From positions 3,994,501-4,058,500 of the forward strand of contig PUFA01000034.1 of the NCBI GenBank assembly GCA_003508835.1: a stretch of DNA of 64,000 nt, given 5' to 3'. Below the pieces are notes generated by a model. It was not told where the DNA came from. It did not search any database and saw only the letters and a program-made list of their open reading frames with translations. A program made the position numbers and the translations under genes. The DNA is from Eonycteris spelaea. Taxonomy: Eukaryota; Chordata; Mammalia; Chiroptera; Pteropodidae. Position 1 is the stretch's first letter. Each line of letters begins with the position of its first letter. This document shows positions 12,100 through 25,045 of the stretch, piece by piece.

Positions 12100-13037
12100 C
12101 TTAAAAATAAGGAATGGACAATTTTGTAGATAGGCATTCATGGCTTATAGAAGACTCAGATCATAAATAGACCATTTGTTCTCTTGTAAAATGTTAGAAT
12201 GTTACATATGTTTCAATGACTTTTTAAATACTCTCCCCGAAAAAAAAAAGAGACTATCATTTTGTAAACCCAACTCCGACATTGATATACACATGACAGA
12301 GCAATTTTAAAGAATAAAAGTTGAATGTGGGGCTTGAAGACCCTGGCCAGGATGCTTCAGGAGTGGCCCTGACTGGTAATGGGTGGCCATTTTGGTGACC
12401 GGACAGTAATCACTGCCCTCCCTGTATTGACCTGGCCCGAAGTCTCCAGGAAATCAGACAACCACTCTCCCTGCTGTGAACCTGGCCAAAGGGCAAAGAA
12501 TAATTCACAAAGACAAAGAGAAGTCTTGTCCTCAGTATCCCCAGGAAGACCCACCACTAATCTTTACCTGCATTCTAAGGCTCCGGAAATGTGTAAAGAA
12601 CAAGAAAACAATTTGGAGAGAGAGCAGCGGGCACCTGCTCTCAAATTTAATCTATTGTAACTCAACTTCCCTGTCAGTTTCAATAATCTCAGTTCAAGTA
12701 CATAAAATAAGAGGGCCATGTAATGAACGTTATTCATTCACATACTTATGCTAATTATAGTTATCAGTGTTATAATATATAAATACACCTAAGGTGCTCT
12801 GCATCTGTGGATGATCCCCATTTCCAGTCTTTCCACATCTCCATCCCCATGCCCCACCACCACCATTTATTACAGAGAAGAAATTCTTTCTGTGATGCTG
12901 CTTCTCCTGTCACCTCCTAACTTATAGGATAGTGAAGTGCCCCACTCATGGGAGGAACTTTGCTTCTTCACTGCATCCTGAGGTTTACAACAATGTAACG
13001 AGTAGTTATTTATCATGAGGAAATTCTGCTCACTTAC

Positions 13038-13215
13038 TTGATACGATTGTTCAGAAATGAAGCCACGGTCTCGGAGGCCCATAAGGATAGGGAATGTGCT
13101 TGTTATTGCACTTGCAATCTCTACCTTACTTTCTCTGAAGAGCCTGAAAATGGACTCATTGTAAAACTGCCCTTCTGGGTTCTGGTCCTCTGGGTTCCAG
13201 TCTCCGTTGAACATC
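13038..13215 (-). CDS. SP140: SP140 HSR/CARD-like domain, first exon
   Basis: This 178-base exon has acceptor tgtttctcag and donor TATCAA|gtaagt. After a phase-2 G it opens with ATG (13,214-13,212), then FNGDWNPEDQNPEGQ, and continues ESIFRLFRESKVEIASAIT, with FPILMGLRDRGFISEQSYQ at the end. Human SP140 has PIFRFFRENKVEIASAIT and FPFLMGLRDRSFISEQMY here, so identity is firm. The exon is intact and ends in phase 0, joining HFMEACRN at 12,099. Confidence 0.9.
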
Positions 13216-13954
13216 CTGAGAAACAAGACCACGATGTGAAACACACTGAGTTTCCAAGAGCCTTGTGGTGGCAGGAACGTTTTTAAAGTAAAATACAGTC
13301 AATGGAGAGCCAGTGTGTGTAAAATAGAGCCAAAGTGTTCTTGTGGGGTAACCAGAATGAGGGGAATTTCTTTATTTATATAATAGCCAAGGGTGCAATA
13401 GAAGAAAATACTGAACTTAAGAAAGATTTGTACTTAGAACCGAACACTTTCAGCAAGTGCTAATCAAAACTACTACTATAAAAAGACTTTCACCTGAAAC
13501 TCTTGCAGACCATGCAGAAGTAATGAATATTGGGTGAAAGATTCAAGGCCAAAAAGAGCGGGGGTTTTCAAGAGGCAGACTACACAACAATCTGCTCCGA
13601 CTTCCCGCATCTGTGCCACACAGAACACCTGCAACGAGCCAGGACACTAGAATTCCTCTTAAGAAAAATAAAAATGAATAACAAAAAAAGGTCTTCACCT
13701 TCATAAACTTGGGGCTCTCCCAGCAAAGCCCACAAGGTACCAGCCCACTTCATTAAATGGAGTTCCACACGAGCTTTTCAGTGCCTCGCCCTTAAATATA
13801 AACAAATGACAACAGGCCCCAGGCAATTGTGGATACCTACCACATGAAGGAGTAGAAACAAGATGAGCAAAGAAAAAACATTACACCAGCATTAACAGAA
13901 ATATTATGAGGAACAGAAGAGAGTTTCTGAAAGACAAGTATTGCCAGCTTTTGG

Positions 13955-16900
13955 TCAAGATGGTGAAGTAGACAAACGTTGTGCTCGCTTGCTCCCACAA
14001 CTGCATCAAAATTACAGCTTAAACTGCAGAACAACCATACTGAAAATCTCTTGAAGTCTAGCTGAAGAGACATTCTACAACTGGGGATACAGAAGAGACC
14101 ACCTCGAGACTGAGGACAGAGACACAGAACAGGCTGGTCCCACACTCAGCTATGGTGGTTGAGAATCAAGAGGGATTACTTGGCTGCAGAGATCCTTTCT
14201 AAGGAGTGAGAGCTCCCATCCCCACACCAGACTCCCAGCCAAGGGCTCCAATGCTGGAAAGAGAAGTCCCCACAAATTCTGGCTGTGAAAACCAGTGGAG
14301 ATTGTGGCTGAGTGAGACAGAGGGCAGCTGGAGTCACAGACACTCCTCTGAAAGGGCCTGCACACAAACTTACTAACTTGCTCTGAGCTCCAGTGACTTG
14401 AAAGGCAACAGGGACATACAAGGAGGTTGGACTGTATGGCTTCAAGGGAGAACTGGAGGGGCAACTCTCTCCCAGACAGAAGTGCTGTCAACATCCATTA
14501 TTCCTTGATTGAGCCCTCCCCGCTCCTGGTACACAGACACAAGCAGCCGCCATATCTGAGTCTCCATCAACCTGGCTAACATCATCTGTTCCATACTCAT
14601 GATTCCCTGACATCCCATTATTCCTAATATGCAAGCCCAACCAAGCTGTTTCCAATGGATTTTCCATACAAACAGCCTGTCTTGGCTCATGCTGCAGAGT
14701 TTCCTAAAATCTCTCAAATTTGCAAAATACACAAGTACCATCTGGCCTTGAAGTGCCCCATACCTCTTTCTGAGCAGCCCCAAGCCCGCCATTAGTAGAA
14801 GCAGGCCTCAATTTGCGGCTTGTACTCTTGAGGCACCTCCAAGACAGTGCGAGTGGCGGTTACCTCAAGATTTCTTGGTGACACTTGCCAGGTGGCCTTG
14901 GGCAGGGCACAGACCGCAGCTGCACTTGGCCTGTGACAGAGCCCCTCCCAGGAGGCCCTGAAAGTGCCACACCTGGTAGCTAGCTTCAGACAGGGAGTGC
15001 ATCTGAGGATGACATACCGAAAGAGCAGAATGAGCAGGAACCAGAGCTGTGATAAAGTCAATTGTGCTTTATAGGGTCAGCCCCTCATCGGCCAGTCATC
15101 ACAACCAATCAGCCTGAGGGTCACCTTCTAAGCCACGTGCAAACAGCAACCAAGTTACAAATACAAAAGGAGGGTAAGCGAAACCATTAAAGGGACACAC
15201 TTGGAGCACTGGGCTCAGGTAACCACAAAAGATTGTGCTGCTGATTCCCACAGGACACCTACTACATAGGGCACCCTACAAAGAGAGGGAGACATAGGAG
15301 TCCTACCTAATACATAGAAAAAACACAGGGAGGAAGCCAAAACAGGGAGACAAAGAAACATGTCTGAAATGAAAGACTAGAACAAAGCTCCAGAAAAAGA
15401 ACTAAACAAAATGGAGACAAGCGATCTACCAGATGCAGCGTTCAAAACACTGTTTATAAAAATACTCAATCAACTTAGGGGAAGAGTAAATGAACTCAAT
15501 GAGAACTGCAACAAAGGAATTTTAAAAACATAAAAATGGAGAGAGAAACATAAAAAAAAACTCAGAAATGAAGACAACAATATGAAATGAAGAGTACTTT
15601 AGAGGGAATCAACAGTAGATTAAATAAAGCAGAGAAACAAATCAGAGAATTAGAAGATAAGGTATCAGAAAACCCTCAATCAGAACAACAGAAAAAAAAA
15701 TGAATGCAAAAAATGAGGATAGTTTAAGGGGCTTCTGTGACAACATCAAGCATACTAATATTTGCATCAGAGGGGGATCAGAAGAAGAGAGTAAGAAATT
15801 GAAACCTTATTTCAAGAAATAATGACTGCAAATGTCCCTAACCTGGCAAAGAAAATGGACATAAAAGCTGAGGAAGCCCAGGAAAGAGTTCCAAACAAGA
15901 TGAACCCAATAGGCCCACACCAAGACACATCAGAATTAAAACATCAAGGCTAATGACAAGGAGAGAATCTAAAAAGCAGCAAGAGAAAATCAGTTAGTTA
16001 CCTACGAGAGAGCTCCATGAGACTGTCAGCTGATTTCTCAACAGAAACTTTACAGGCCAGAGGAATGGCAAGAAATATTCAAAGTGATGAAAAGCAAGGA
16101 GCTACAAACAACGTTACTCTACCTAGCAAAGCTATTATTTAGAAGGGAAGGACAGATTAAAGAGCTTCTCAGACCAACAACAACAACAAAAAAAGCTAAA
16201 GAAGTTTGTCACCAAAAACCAGTATTACAAGAAATGTTAGAGGAAGCTATTTAAAAAGAAGAAGAAAAGATTAATATATGAATAATAAATGGTAATAACT
16301 ACATATCTAGCAACAATTACTTTAAAAGTGAATGAATTAAATGCTCCAGTCAAAAGATAGGAGATATGCTACCAATAAGAGACTCACTTCAGATCAAAAG
16401 ACACAAACAGAGTAAAAGTAAAAGGATAGAAATATTTCATGTAAATGGAAACAATAAAAAGTATGTAGCAATACCATACCAGACAAAATATACTTTAAAA
16501 CAATGGCTATGACAAGAGACAAAGAAAACCTAGACATTTCACTTCTGAGTGTTTATTTGAAGAAACCCAGACACTACTTTAAAGGGCCATGAGAATCCAT
16601 ACCTTCAATCCACTATTATTTACAATAGCCAAGATATGGAGTCAGCCTCAGTGCCCATCAATGGGTAAATAGATAATGAAGAGGTGGTACATATGTAAAA
16701 TGGGATATTACTCAGCCATAAAAAGAATGAAATCTTGCCATCTGCAACAACAAGGATGGACTTAGGGATAATCTGCTGAGTAAAATAGGTTGGACTGAGA
16801 AGGACAAATGCCATATGATTTCCCTTACATGTGGAATATAAAAACAAACAAACAAACAAAAAAATTAAAGAAACAAACTCATGTATACAAAGAACATTTT

Positions 16901-17145
16901 GACGGCTGCCAGTTGGAAGGGGTGGGGTGGAAAAAGGATGGGATTAAAAAGTACAAATTGGTAATGACAAAATAGTCATGGGGGTGTGATATACAGCACA
17001 AAAAAATCCAGTCAATAACTAATAACTATGTGATGTCAGACAGCTAAATTTATTGCAGGGATCATTTCATAACATATATAAATGTCTAATGTTGTACATT
17101 TGAATCTAATATAATATTGTGTGCCAACTAAAAAGAGAAATAAAA
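13955..17145 (+). mobile_element. Internally deleted, non-autonomous LINE-1 (with 5' UTR)
   Basis: The sequence starts with an L1 5' end (caagatggtgaagtagac...) and a GC-richer 5' UTR to about 15,400. It continues through ORF1-like sequence (15,400-16,260) and the start of ORF2 (16,290-16,520). It then jumps at about 16,524 from agagacaaagaa directly to the ORF2 end and 3' UTR (cacttctgagtgtttatt), ending A-rich near 17,150. No frame is open. The same ORF2 deletion junction occurs in the minus-strand copy at 50,640-52,440. The short reverse-strand open frames at 13,837-15,061 are chance frames in the 5' UTR. Confidence 0.8.
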
Positions 17146-17200
17146 AAAATATTTTTAAAATGTTGTCATACAGCTAGAAGAAGGTATTATGCCCAGGATG

Positions 17201-17201
<1 letters not shown>

Positions 17202-17239
<38 letters not shown>
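17202..17239. repeat. (CA)n microsatellite
   Basis: An uninterrupted CA dinucleotide run of about 19 units just after the L1 tail. Confidence 0.97.
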
Positions 17240-17243
<4 letters not shown>

Positions 17244-17859
17244 ATAAGACAGCAGGCCTGGAAAACAAAATAATTGCTCAATTTCTTTAAAGGGGAGAGA
17301 ATTTCCTCTAGAAAATGGCTAGAAAAAAACCACCAAAGGAAATGTCTAAAATAGTCATACAAGTCTATAAAACCAGTGGTAAAAGGAAATGACTAAAAAT
17401 GTACAGCCATTATTCATGTGTAAAGGCAATATGGTTGTGGAAGGCTCAGAAACATTTTGTTCACGCACTCTGTTTCGATCACAGTGTTCAATGTTAAATT
17501 TAAGTAGTAAGCAATGAAAAGTTTTCCTTTAATCTTTAACTCCTAAAGTATAAAAAAATAAAATAATTATATATGAGATATAAGTTCTATAAATTATCAA
17601 ATCATATTTATTAATAACCCTTGATCATAAACACACAAGAACATACCAAGCATTTGGTCTCAAATTAAACTAAATAAATAGTCATAAAGAGCTATTTAAA
17701 AGGTTACAAGTTCTGGCTATAAGAGAATATTACAGTAAGATCAAATTTTCAAACAAAAAGGAAACTCCTTTTAAGAAACTTATGAAGATATAAAAAAATC
17801 ACTAGACAGTTGGTTTTAGCTCTGACATGCAAAGACCTTGGATGTCACTGCTCCTCCCA

Positions 17860-20516
17860 TCCTTACAAAAAAAAAGACTAAATAAACTGAAAATCAATGA
17901 CTTTTTATGTACCTAGAAGATAACTGAGGTCACAGGGCAAACTACACCCCCAAATCTGTGTTCACAGGCAAATCATAGATAAAATCTGCTACCTGAAGCA
18001 GAAGCCATCAGACTATATAAACAGAGAGAAGTTGTTCAATGGTAAGATTGATGAATTTCTGGAGACTGAATGTTCACTTGCATGAGAGGAAAAACTCCTG
18101 GGACTTCAGGCTTAGGGTGGCCTTTTATCTCCACAAACCCCACCAGGTACTCATGAAAAGCCAAGAAATCTCCCTTTGTGTTTCTGGCAGGAGATGGGGA
18201 AAACAATACCTTTTGAAACAACCAGAGCATTCTCCAAACAGAGATATACTCCACAGAGGAAAATACATTACCCAACACTTATCTGACCTAAGAGAAGGAG
18301 AATTACCAAACTTTGGACACTTCTAGCCTTTCAATCTCATCCAGATAAGGTAGGGAAAGAGGACATGGATAGGAAACTATTCTAAAAGGTACAGTTCCAC
18401 CAAAAGATTGAAATTTAATAATAAGATTATAGAATGTTTCCTTCCCCAAAGCCGTACTACTCTAAGAACAGGGCTCCAGCAAATAGTGCCTTAAACTGAA
18501 AATTCTGTAGTAAGGCTCTATTTCAGAAAGGGTTCTTAAGGAAATTCATTGAAAAGAAGGGAGACCAAAAAAAAAAAAAGAATGCCGAAGCCTCTGCCAC
18601 TGACAGTTAGAACACACATTAAACCTGGCCCATCTCCTAGCCAAACTAACACAAACCTCACATTAATCACTCGTTTGTCTCAGTTCCTATTACCTGATAT
18701 ATCACATCTGTCTTTCAAAAACTTTACAAAGTATGTCAAAAGACAAGGAAAAACAAGGTCTGAAGAGAAAACGTCATCATCAAAAACAAACTCAGATATG
18801 GCAGTTTTGAATTATCACACAAGAATTTAAAATAATTATGGCTACTTACTACATTAAAGATTCTGCTGGAAAAACCAGACAACATGCAAGAACAGAGGGC
18901 TAAGTAAACAAAAATATGAAAACACAAGAAAAAATAAAAAAGAAAAGGCTAGAAATCAAAACCACTGCCTTAGAAATGAAGAAAGCCTTTGATAAGTAGA
19001 TTAGACATGACCGAAGAAAAACTCAGTGAATTGAACATATGTCAATAGAAACTTCACAAATTAAAATGCAAAGAGAAAAAGTTACAAGGAGAAAATAAAC
19101 CCACAACAAAACACACCATCTAAGAATGCTGGAACAATCTCAAAAACTGTAATGGGTGTGCAAGTGGAATACCAGAAGGAAAAGAAAGAGAAAAAAGAAC
19201 AAATAGTTGTAGTAATTGACAAAAAAATTATCGAAATTACTAACAGACAACAAACCACAGATTCAGGAACCTCAGGAAACACCAAATTGGATAAATACCA
19301 AGTAATCTATAGCACATCATTTCATATTCAAACTGCAAAATGAAGCAAAGACAAAGAGATGTTGAAAGAACCCAGAGGGGAGGAAGAGAAAAAACTTATT
19401 CTGTGGAAGAATGAGAATAAAAATTAATCACATTTCTTATCAGAAACCATGTAAATAAAGTGAAGAGAAATAGATAAAGTGATGAAAAAACACCAATCTA
19501 GATTTCCATATCCTTTCAAATTAACCTTTGACATGAAGGATAACTATTTCTCAAACAAAAAGGAAGGGAATTCCTTGCCAGAAGAATTACCTGGAAATAA
19601 ACGTTTCTTTAAAGAGTTCTACAGAAGAATAAAAATAATATGGGTTACAAACTCAGATCTACATAAAGAAAGGAAGGACATCAGAGAGGGAATAATGAAG
19701 GTAAAATAATTTTTCCTATTCAAATTTATCTAAGAGATAGCCATTTGTTTAAAGGAATAATAGCAACTATGTCATTATGGCATACAGATAAGTTAAAAGA
19801 CTGATAGCAGTGTTAGAGAGGATAGGGGAGAGAAATTCGTGACATTCTCTTTTAAGATGTATACAGTAACCATGAAGAAGTACACTGTAATTTAGAATAA
19901 ATATGACTATATGTCAATAGTTGTTGCAAACTCCAAGAAAACCAAAAAAATGTTTGAAGTGAAGTATAATTGATATGCTCAAGAGATGAAAAAATGGATG
20001 TGCAAAATGCTTAATAAAAGCTTAACTATACAGAGAAAAGGAAGAAAAATAGAAATAAAGACAAGTGCAATGAATGGAAAACAATTTTAAAATTATAGAT
20101 ATAAATCTAATTAAAAAAAATCACTTCAAATGAAAATGGCCTAAATACATTGATTAAAAGACAGAGATTGACAGAGGAGGGAAAAGTCCAACTACATGCT
20201 GCCTATAAGCAAGCCACTTTAAATATTAAAACACAGAGAGGTTAAAAGTGAGGGATGAGAAAAGATATACCACACCGACATCAATCTAAGAAAAGCTGGT
20301 AGCTATGTGAATTTCGACAAAGCAGGCTTCAGGACAAAGAAAACTGTCGGGGATTAAAAGGGCATTATCTAATGATACAGGGGCAAAATTCTCAAAGAAG
20401 ACAAGACAATATTTAATGTGTATGCGATTAACAAAGCAGCATCAAAGTACATAAAACAAATATTGATGGAACTAAAAAGAGAAATAGACAAATTCACTAC
20501 TGTTGTTGAAGACTTT
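17860..20516 (+). mobile_element. Old LINE-1, 5' portion (split by later insertions)
   Basis: A-rich plus-strand sequence with old L1 5' UTR/ORF1-like content (17,860-19,700, resembling HAL1/L1M types). From about 20,080 it has the ORF2 endonuclease region, with the string gacagaaatagac-like gaaatagacaaattcac and gttgaagactttg at the break. The L1 resumes at 21,098 and again at about 24,370. The 5' boundary is uncertain. Confidence 0.6.
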
Positions 20517-21097
20517 GAGGAAAGTAAAGCTAGGGAATAATACATAAAATGCAGTCATTTGAAACAAGCTGCTAAAATTATTACCGTGGTGAAGGTTGAG
20601 GCATGAGGAAAGGCTCCATTCTTGTTCTAACAAGCCTGAAACTTAAACTTTTTTGAACTTTCCAGTCCTGCATCAATGCCAAGATAAACATCTGAACCTC
20701 CAGATCCCCCTTCAATTACTCCCTGAAGGACTCAGTATCCGGAGCACCTGATTACCCCCTAAAGCACTTGCATAAACAGGCACCTGACATTCATTATCCA
20801 GACCACTGGATGTGATTGGACCTCCTGGTGCCCACTTCTGGACCACCTGGTGTCCATCATCCGACTACCTGACGTCTGACTGATAATTGCCCTGGACCAA
20901 TCCTAGGGTAAGAATGCAGGACTGATAATTCTCAAGAACATAGTCTTTACTGTAAAAACTTTATTTTTCTTCTTCTCACAAACGCCCCTGGATGGTACCT
21001 GCATTCCAAGCTTGCAGACTCCAAGACCCTCGAATAAATCTTTATCATTTATTCCTAGCCAAATCCTCCAGACTCTTTTTGAGTTTGTTTGACAATT
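20517..21097 (+). mobile_element. Solo LTR-like insertion, probably of a class I endogenous retrovirus
   Basis: This 0.58-kb block interrupts the old L1 exactly between gacttt and aaatctcctcttttagtaatgg, which are contiguous in L1. It opens TGAGG and ends near TGACA. It has an AATAAA signal followed by a T/C-rich tail (about 21,033-21,090), as in an LTR R-U5. Internal short repeats (acctgattac, acctgacatt, acctggtg) are present. No coding retroviral sequence is visible. The orientation is inferred from the AATAAA. Target duplications are too eroded to state. Confidence 0.5.
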
Positions 21098-21415
21098 TAA
21101 ATCTCCTCTTTTAGTAATGGATAGATCAATCAGCCAAAGTATCGGTAAGAATACGGTTGACCCAAACAGCACCAGCAATCTACTTGATCTAATTGACATA
21201 TAGAATATTTTATTCAACAACAAAAAATACATGTACCCCTCAATTCACATGGAATAGTTACCAAAATATACCACATTCCGGCATAACAAGTTCAAAAGAA
21301 TGGAAATCATAAAAAGATATGTTCTCAGATGACAATGAAATTAATGCAGAAAGAACACAAAAATAGCTGGGAAATCCCCAAATACTTAAGATTAAATTGC
21401 ATACTCCTAGGATCA
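21098..21415 (+). mobile_element. Old LINE-1, ORF2 endonuclease portion (continuation)
   Basis: The sequence continues the L1 from 20,516: taatggatagatcaatcag, then ctacttgatctaattgacat and tgggaaatccccaaatactt. These follow the order of L1 ORF2. It breaks off near 21,415 and resumes at about 24,370 after a younger insertion. Confidence 0.65.
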
Positions 21416-21739
21416 AAAAGTTCAGGAGAGAGCCTGAGCTTCGCAAGTTGAGCTCTGATGCTGTGAGATGGTGCCATGCAGCCACCGGGGTCTTGGGGTC
21501 CTACTTCAACAGTAGCATTAACTCATCTGCTTACACTGTTGACATGGAAAGGATAAATAGGAAAAGAGGATCTGATAAAGTACAGCTGGCCTGAAGATAT
21601 CTGGTTTCATGTGGACAAATTCTCTTCGGCTCATGTCTACCTTCAATTACATAAGGGAAAAAGGCAGGAGACATTCCAAAGGAAGTACTGCTGGACTGTC
21701 CCCATCTAGCAAAGGCTAACATCATTGAAGACAATAGAG

Positions 21740-24195
21740 GAGAGAAAAAATGGCGTAGATGACGTAGGCTCTGTTCATCCCTCTGGTGACAAATCGAATT
21801 TGTGACAGAAACAAGAGCAAACAGCAAGGAAAATCACCTGGGATCTAGATGAACACGCTCTACGACTAGGGAGAGAAATGAGAAATCACTCTGAAAAGGG
21901 AGGGGGTCGGATGGGGCGAGGACATCCCTAGTGGCTGAGTGGGACAGAGGCCACAGCAGTGGCAGCCAGAGCTGTGGACACCTCTTAAATGAGCCATACC
22001 TGTTAGTGGGCATTGGCAGTGACAGACTGCTCACTCTGAGCATCAGCACTGGTTTGGCTGCGTGGAGGGCACCAGGGACTTAAGGCAGACACTGAGTTCT
22101 CAAAGTGAGGGTCGAGGTGAGACTCGCTCTGTACAGAAGTACCAGTGGTATCAATTGTTCTCTCTTGAGCCTTCTCTGCTCCCAGTGCATGGACACAGAG
22201 CTACTATAGATGAGAAGTAATCAAACTGGATAACAGAGGTCGCTCCACCCAGAGGATTCCCTGAAACGCTACCTTCTGAACTCATGGCCACCTGAGCCAC
22301 ATCCAGGTGTATCCTCAGTGACTCAGGTGATCCTTGCTGACCAGTACCTAGACTCACACTGGTGGTAGCTGACTGCGGTTTCTGGCATGGCCTCTTGAGG
22401 GAACTTAAGCACAGCATCTGTGGATTGCTTGCTGTATCTTAACACGTAGCCCCAGAGGGGCACAGGCTGGGGCTAAATTTGGCCTGCAGCTGAACCTCTC
22501 TGAGGACTGAGCCACTGGACACCTACTACACAAAACCACACTAATAAGACTGGGAGACGTAGGAGCTTTGCTTAGTACATAGAAACATACACAAAAAGAC
22601 AGACAAAATAGGAAGACAAAGAAGCAGAAACCATATGAGAGAACAGAACAGAGATCAGAAATAATGGAGTCAAGCAATCTACAGATCAGAGTTCAAAACA
22701 CTGATTATAAAGATGCTCAATGAACTTAGGGGAAGTAGAGATGAACTCAGTGAGAACTTTAACAAAGAGATAAAAAAAAAACTTAAAAATGGAAATGGAA
22801 ATCATAAAAGGCAGCCAGTCAGAAATGGAGAACACATTATCTGAGATGAAGAGTATTTTAGATGGAAAAAAAACAGAGTGGATAAAAAAAGAGGATAGAA
22901 TCACCGATATAGGGGACGGAGAAGCCAAGGACACTCAATCAGAATGGCAATAAAAAAGAAGCCAAGGCTATAATACTAATTGAAGGAGCCTATGGGACAC
23001 TATTAAAGGTAAAAATATCCATGTCATAGGGGTACCTGAAGGAAAACAGGACGTTGGAGAGCTATTTGAAGAAATATGATGAAAAACTTCCCTCACCTGG
23101 TGAAGGAAATAGATATAAAATCCCCCAGGAAGCTCAGAGAGTCCCCAAAAAGCAGGAGCCCAAAGAGACCCATGTCAAGACACATCATAATTAAAATGCC
23201 AAACATTAACTACAAAGAGAAAATCTTAAAAGCAGCAGACAAAAGCACTTAGTTTCCTACAAGGGAGCACCCATAAGACTGTCAGCTGATTTTTCTAAAG
23301 AAATCATGCAGAACACAAGGGCTAGCCACAAATTATTGGACGTGATGAAAACCCAGGATCTACAATCAAGAATACTTGATCCTGCAAAGCTACCATTTAG
23401 AGTCAAAGGACAGATAAAGAGCTTCCTAGACAAAAATAAGCTCAGGGAATTTATCAACACCAAGCCAGTATTACAGGAAATGTTGGAGGGACTTTTTAAA
23501 GAAAAAACATATGTATCAAAAACAGAAATAAAAAATGGTAATAACTACATTCCTATCTCAAATACATACCTCAAATGGAAAATAATTAAGTGCTCCAACC
23601 AAAGATAGAATGGCCGAATAGATAAGGGAATGGGACCCCTACATATGCTGCCTACAGGAGACTCACTTCAGATTAAAACACACACACAGACTAAAAGGAA
23701 AGGGATGGAGAAAGATACTGCCTTGATGGACCTAGAGATATTGCACTGAACAAAATGGGAAGGATAGAGAAGGACAAATATTGCATGATTTCATGTATGT
23801 GTGGAAACTAAAGAACAAATCAACAACAACAACAACAAAAGCAGTAATAAACTCATAGATACAGAGAATATTTTGAGGGCTACTAGACGGAGGGGTTTCG
23901 GAGGATGAGAAGAAAAGGCTAAGGGATTAAGAGGTACAAATGCGTAGTTGCAGAATAGACATGGAGATGTAGAGTGTAGCATGGGAAGATGCTTAACAAT
24001 GTAATAAATATGTAAGGAGAAGAGGGTACCAGAGTTAATGGGGTGACCACTTTGTGAGTTATGTGGATTTCCAGTTACTAGGTTGTACAACGAAACTGAC
24101 ATACTATTGTATGCCAACTATAATTGAAAAAAAAAACTCATTGAATTGTACAACATAAATATGAGCAACTAATTGTCTGCTATATATCAATAAAG
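21740..24195 (+). mobile_element. Younger LINE-1 inserted in the old L1, internally deleted
   Basis: The L1 5' end starts near 21,748 (aaaaaatggcgtagatgacg). It is followed by the 5' UTR to about 22,600, ORF1-like sequence (22,640-23,520) and a short ORF2 start (about 23,530-23,720). It then jumps to the ORF2 end (atggacctagagatattgc) and the 3' UTR, with tail ccaactataattgaaaaaaa near 24,130. The ORF2 deletion point differs from that of the L1s at 13,955 and 50,640. All frames are broken. The short stretch 21,416-21,740 before it is unassigned. The 5' UTR has an inverted homologue at 47,130-47,850. Confidence 0.75.
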
Positions 24196-24369
24196 CCAGA
24201 AAAAAAATTTTTTAAAAAGAGAGATTAGCAAATATGTAAAATGTTGATATTTTTCTCACTAATTTTATTTGGAAAATATAATTTTCATAAAAACATATTA
24301 TTTCTGTAATTGGTTTATTATAGTTCCTTAAAAGAATATATAAATATTTTGAAACAACCAATTTAAAAA

Positions 24370-25045
24370 TAAAAAATTCAAGAGAAATTTTAAAATATTT
24401 TGAACTAAATGAAAGCACAGCTAATCAAAATGCATGAATGAGCAAAAGCAGTGCTTAGCGGAAAATGCATAGCATTAAAATGCACATAGTAGTAATGAAG
24501 AAAGATCTAATTAATAATCTAAGAAAGCTAGAGGAAAAAAATAAGCCTAATGCAAACAGAAGAAAAGAAATGAAAAAAAATTAGAGTAGAACTCAATGAA
24601 ACCAAAAGCCAAATTAAAAAAAAAAATCAATAAACTTGACAACGTCTAGCCAGGCTAACAAAGAAAACAGTGAGAAGACAGAAATTACTGATATCAGAAA
24701 CAAAAGAGGAGACTTCATTATTCATTCCAAGGACATTAAAAGAATAATAAAGAAATAATAGTACGGACAACTCTATCCCTACAAATTGAATAAAAGATGA
24801 AATGGACAAATTCCTTAAAAGACACAAACTACCAAAACTCACACAAGGAAGGATAGGTCATCTGAAGAGGCTTATATCTATCCAAGGAATTGAATCAATA
24901 TTCAATACTCTCCCCCTCAAAAAAGCACCAGGCCCAGGTGGTATCACTAGTGAATTCCACTAAACCAGTTCAACGGTCATCTCTTCCAGAAAATGGCAGC
25001 AGAGGCCACACCTCCTCACTCATCCCGTGAGGCCAGCATCACCCC
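24370..25045 (+). mobile_element. Old LINE-1, ORF2 mid portion (continuation)
   Basis: ORF2 resumes with agagaaattttaaaatattt and aaagcagtgcttagcgg. It continues through the region before the reverse transcriptase (gcaccaggcccaggtggtat) to about 25,045 (gaggccagcatcaccccc). Stops and indels are frequent. Confidence 0.7.

Noticed and set aside
13837..15061. Several minus-strand open frames of about 90-116 codons
   Set aside because: They are chance frames antisense to an L1 5' UTR.
20517..21097. Complete endogenous retrovirus
   Set aside because: Only LTR-like sequence of about 0.58 kb; no gag, pol or env similarity.
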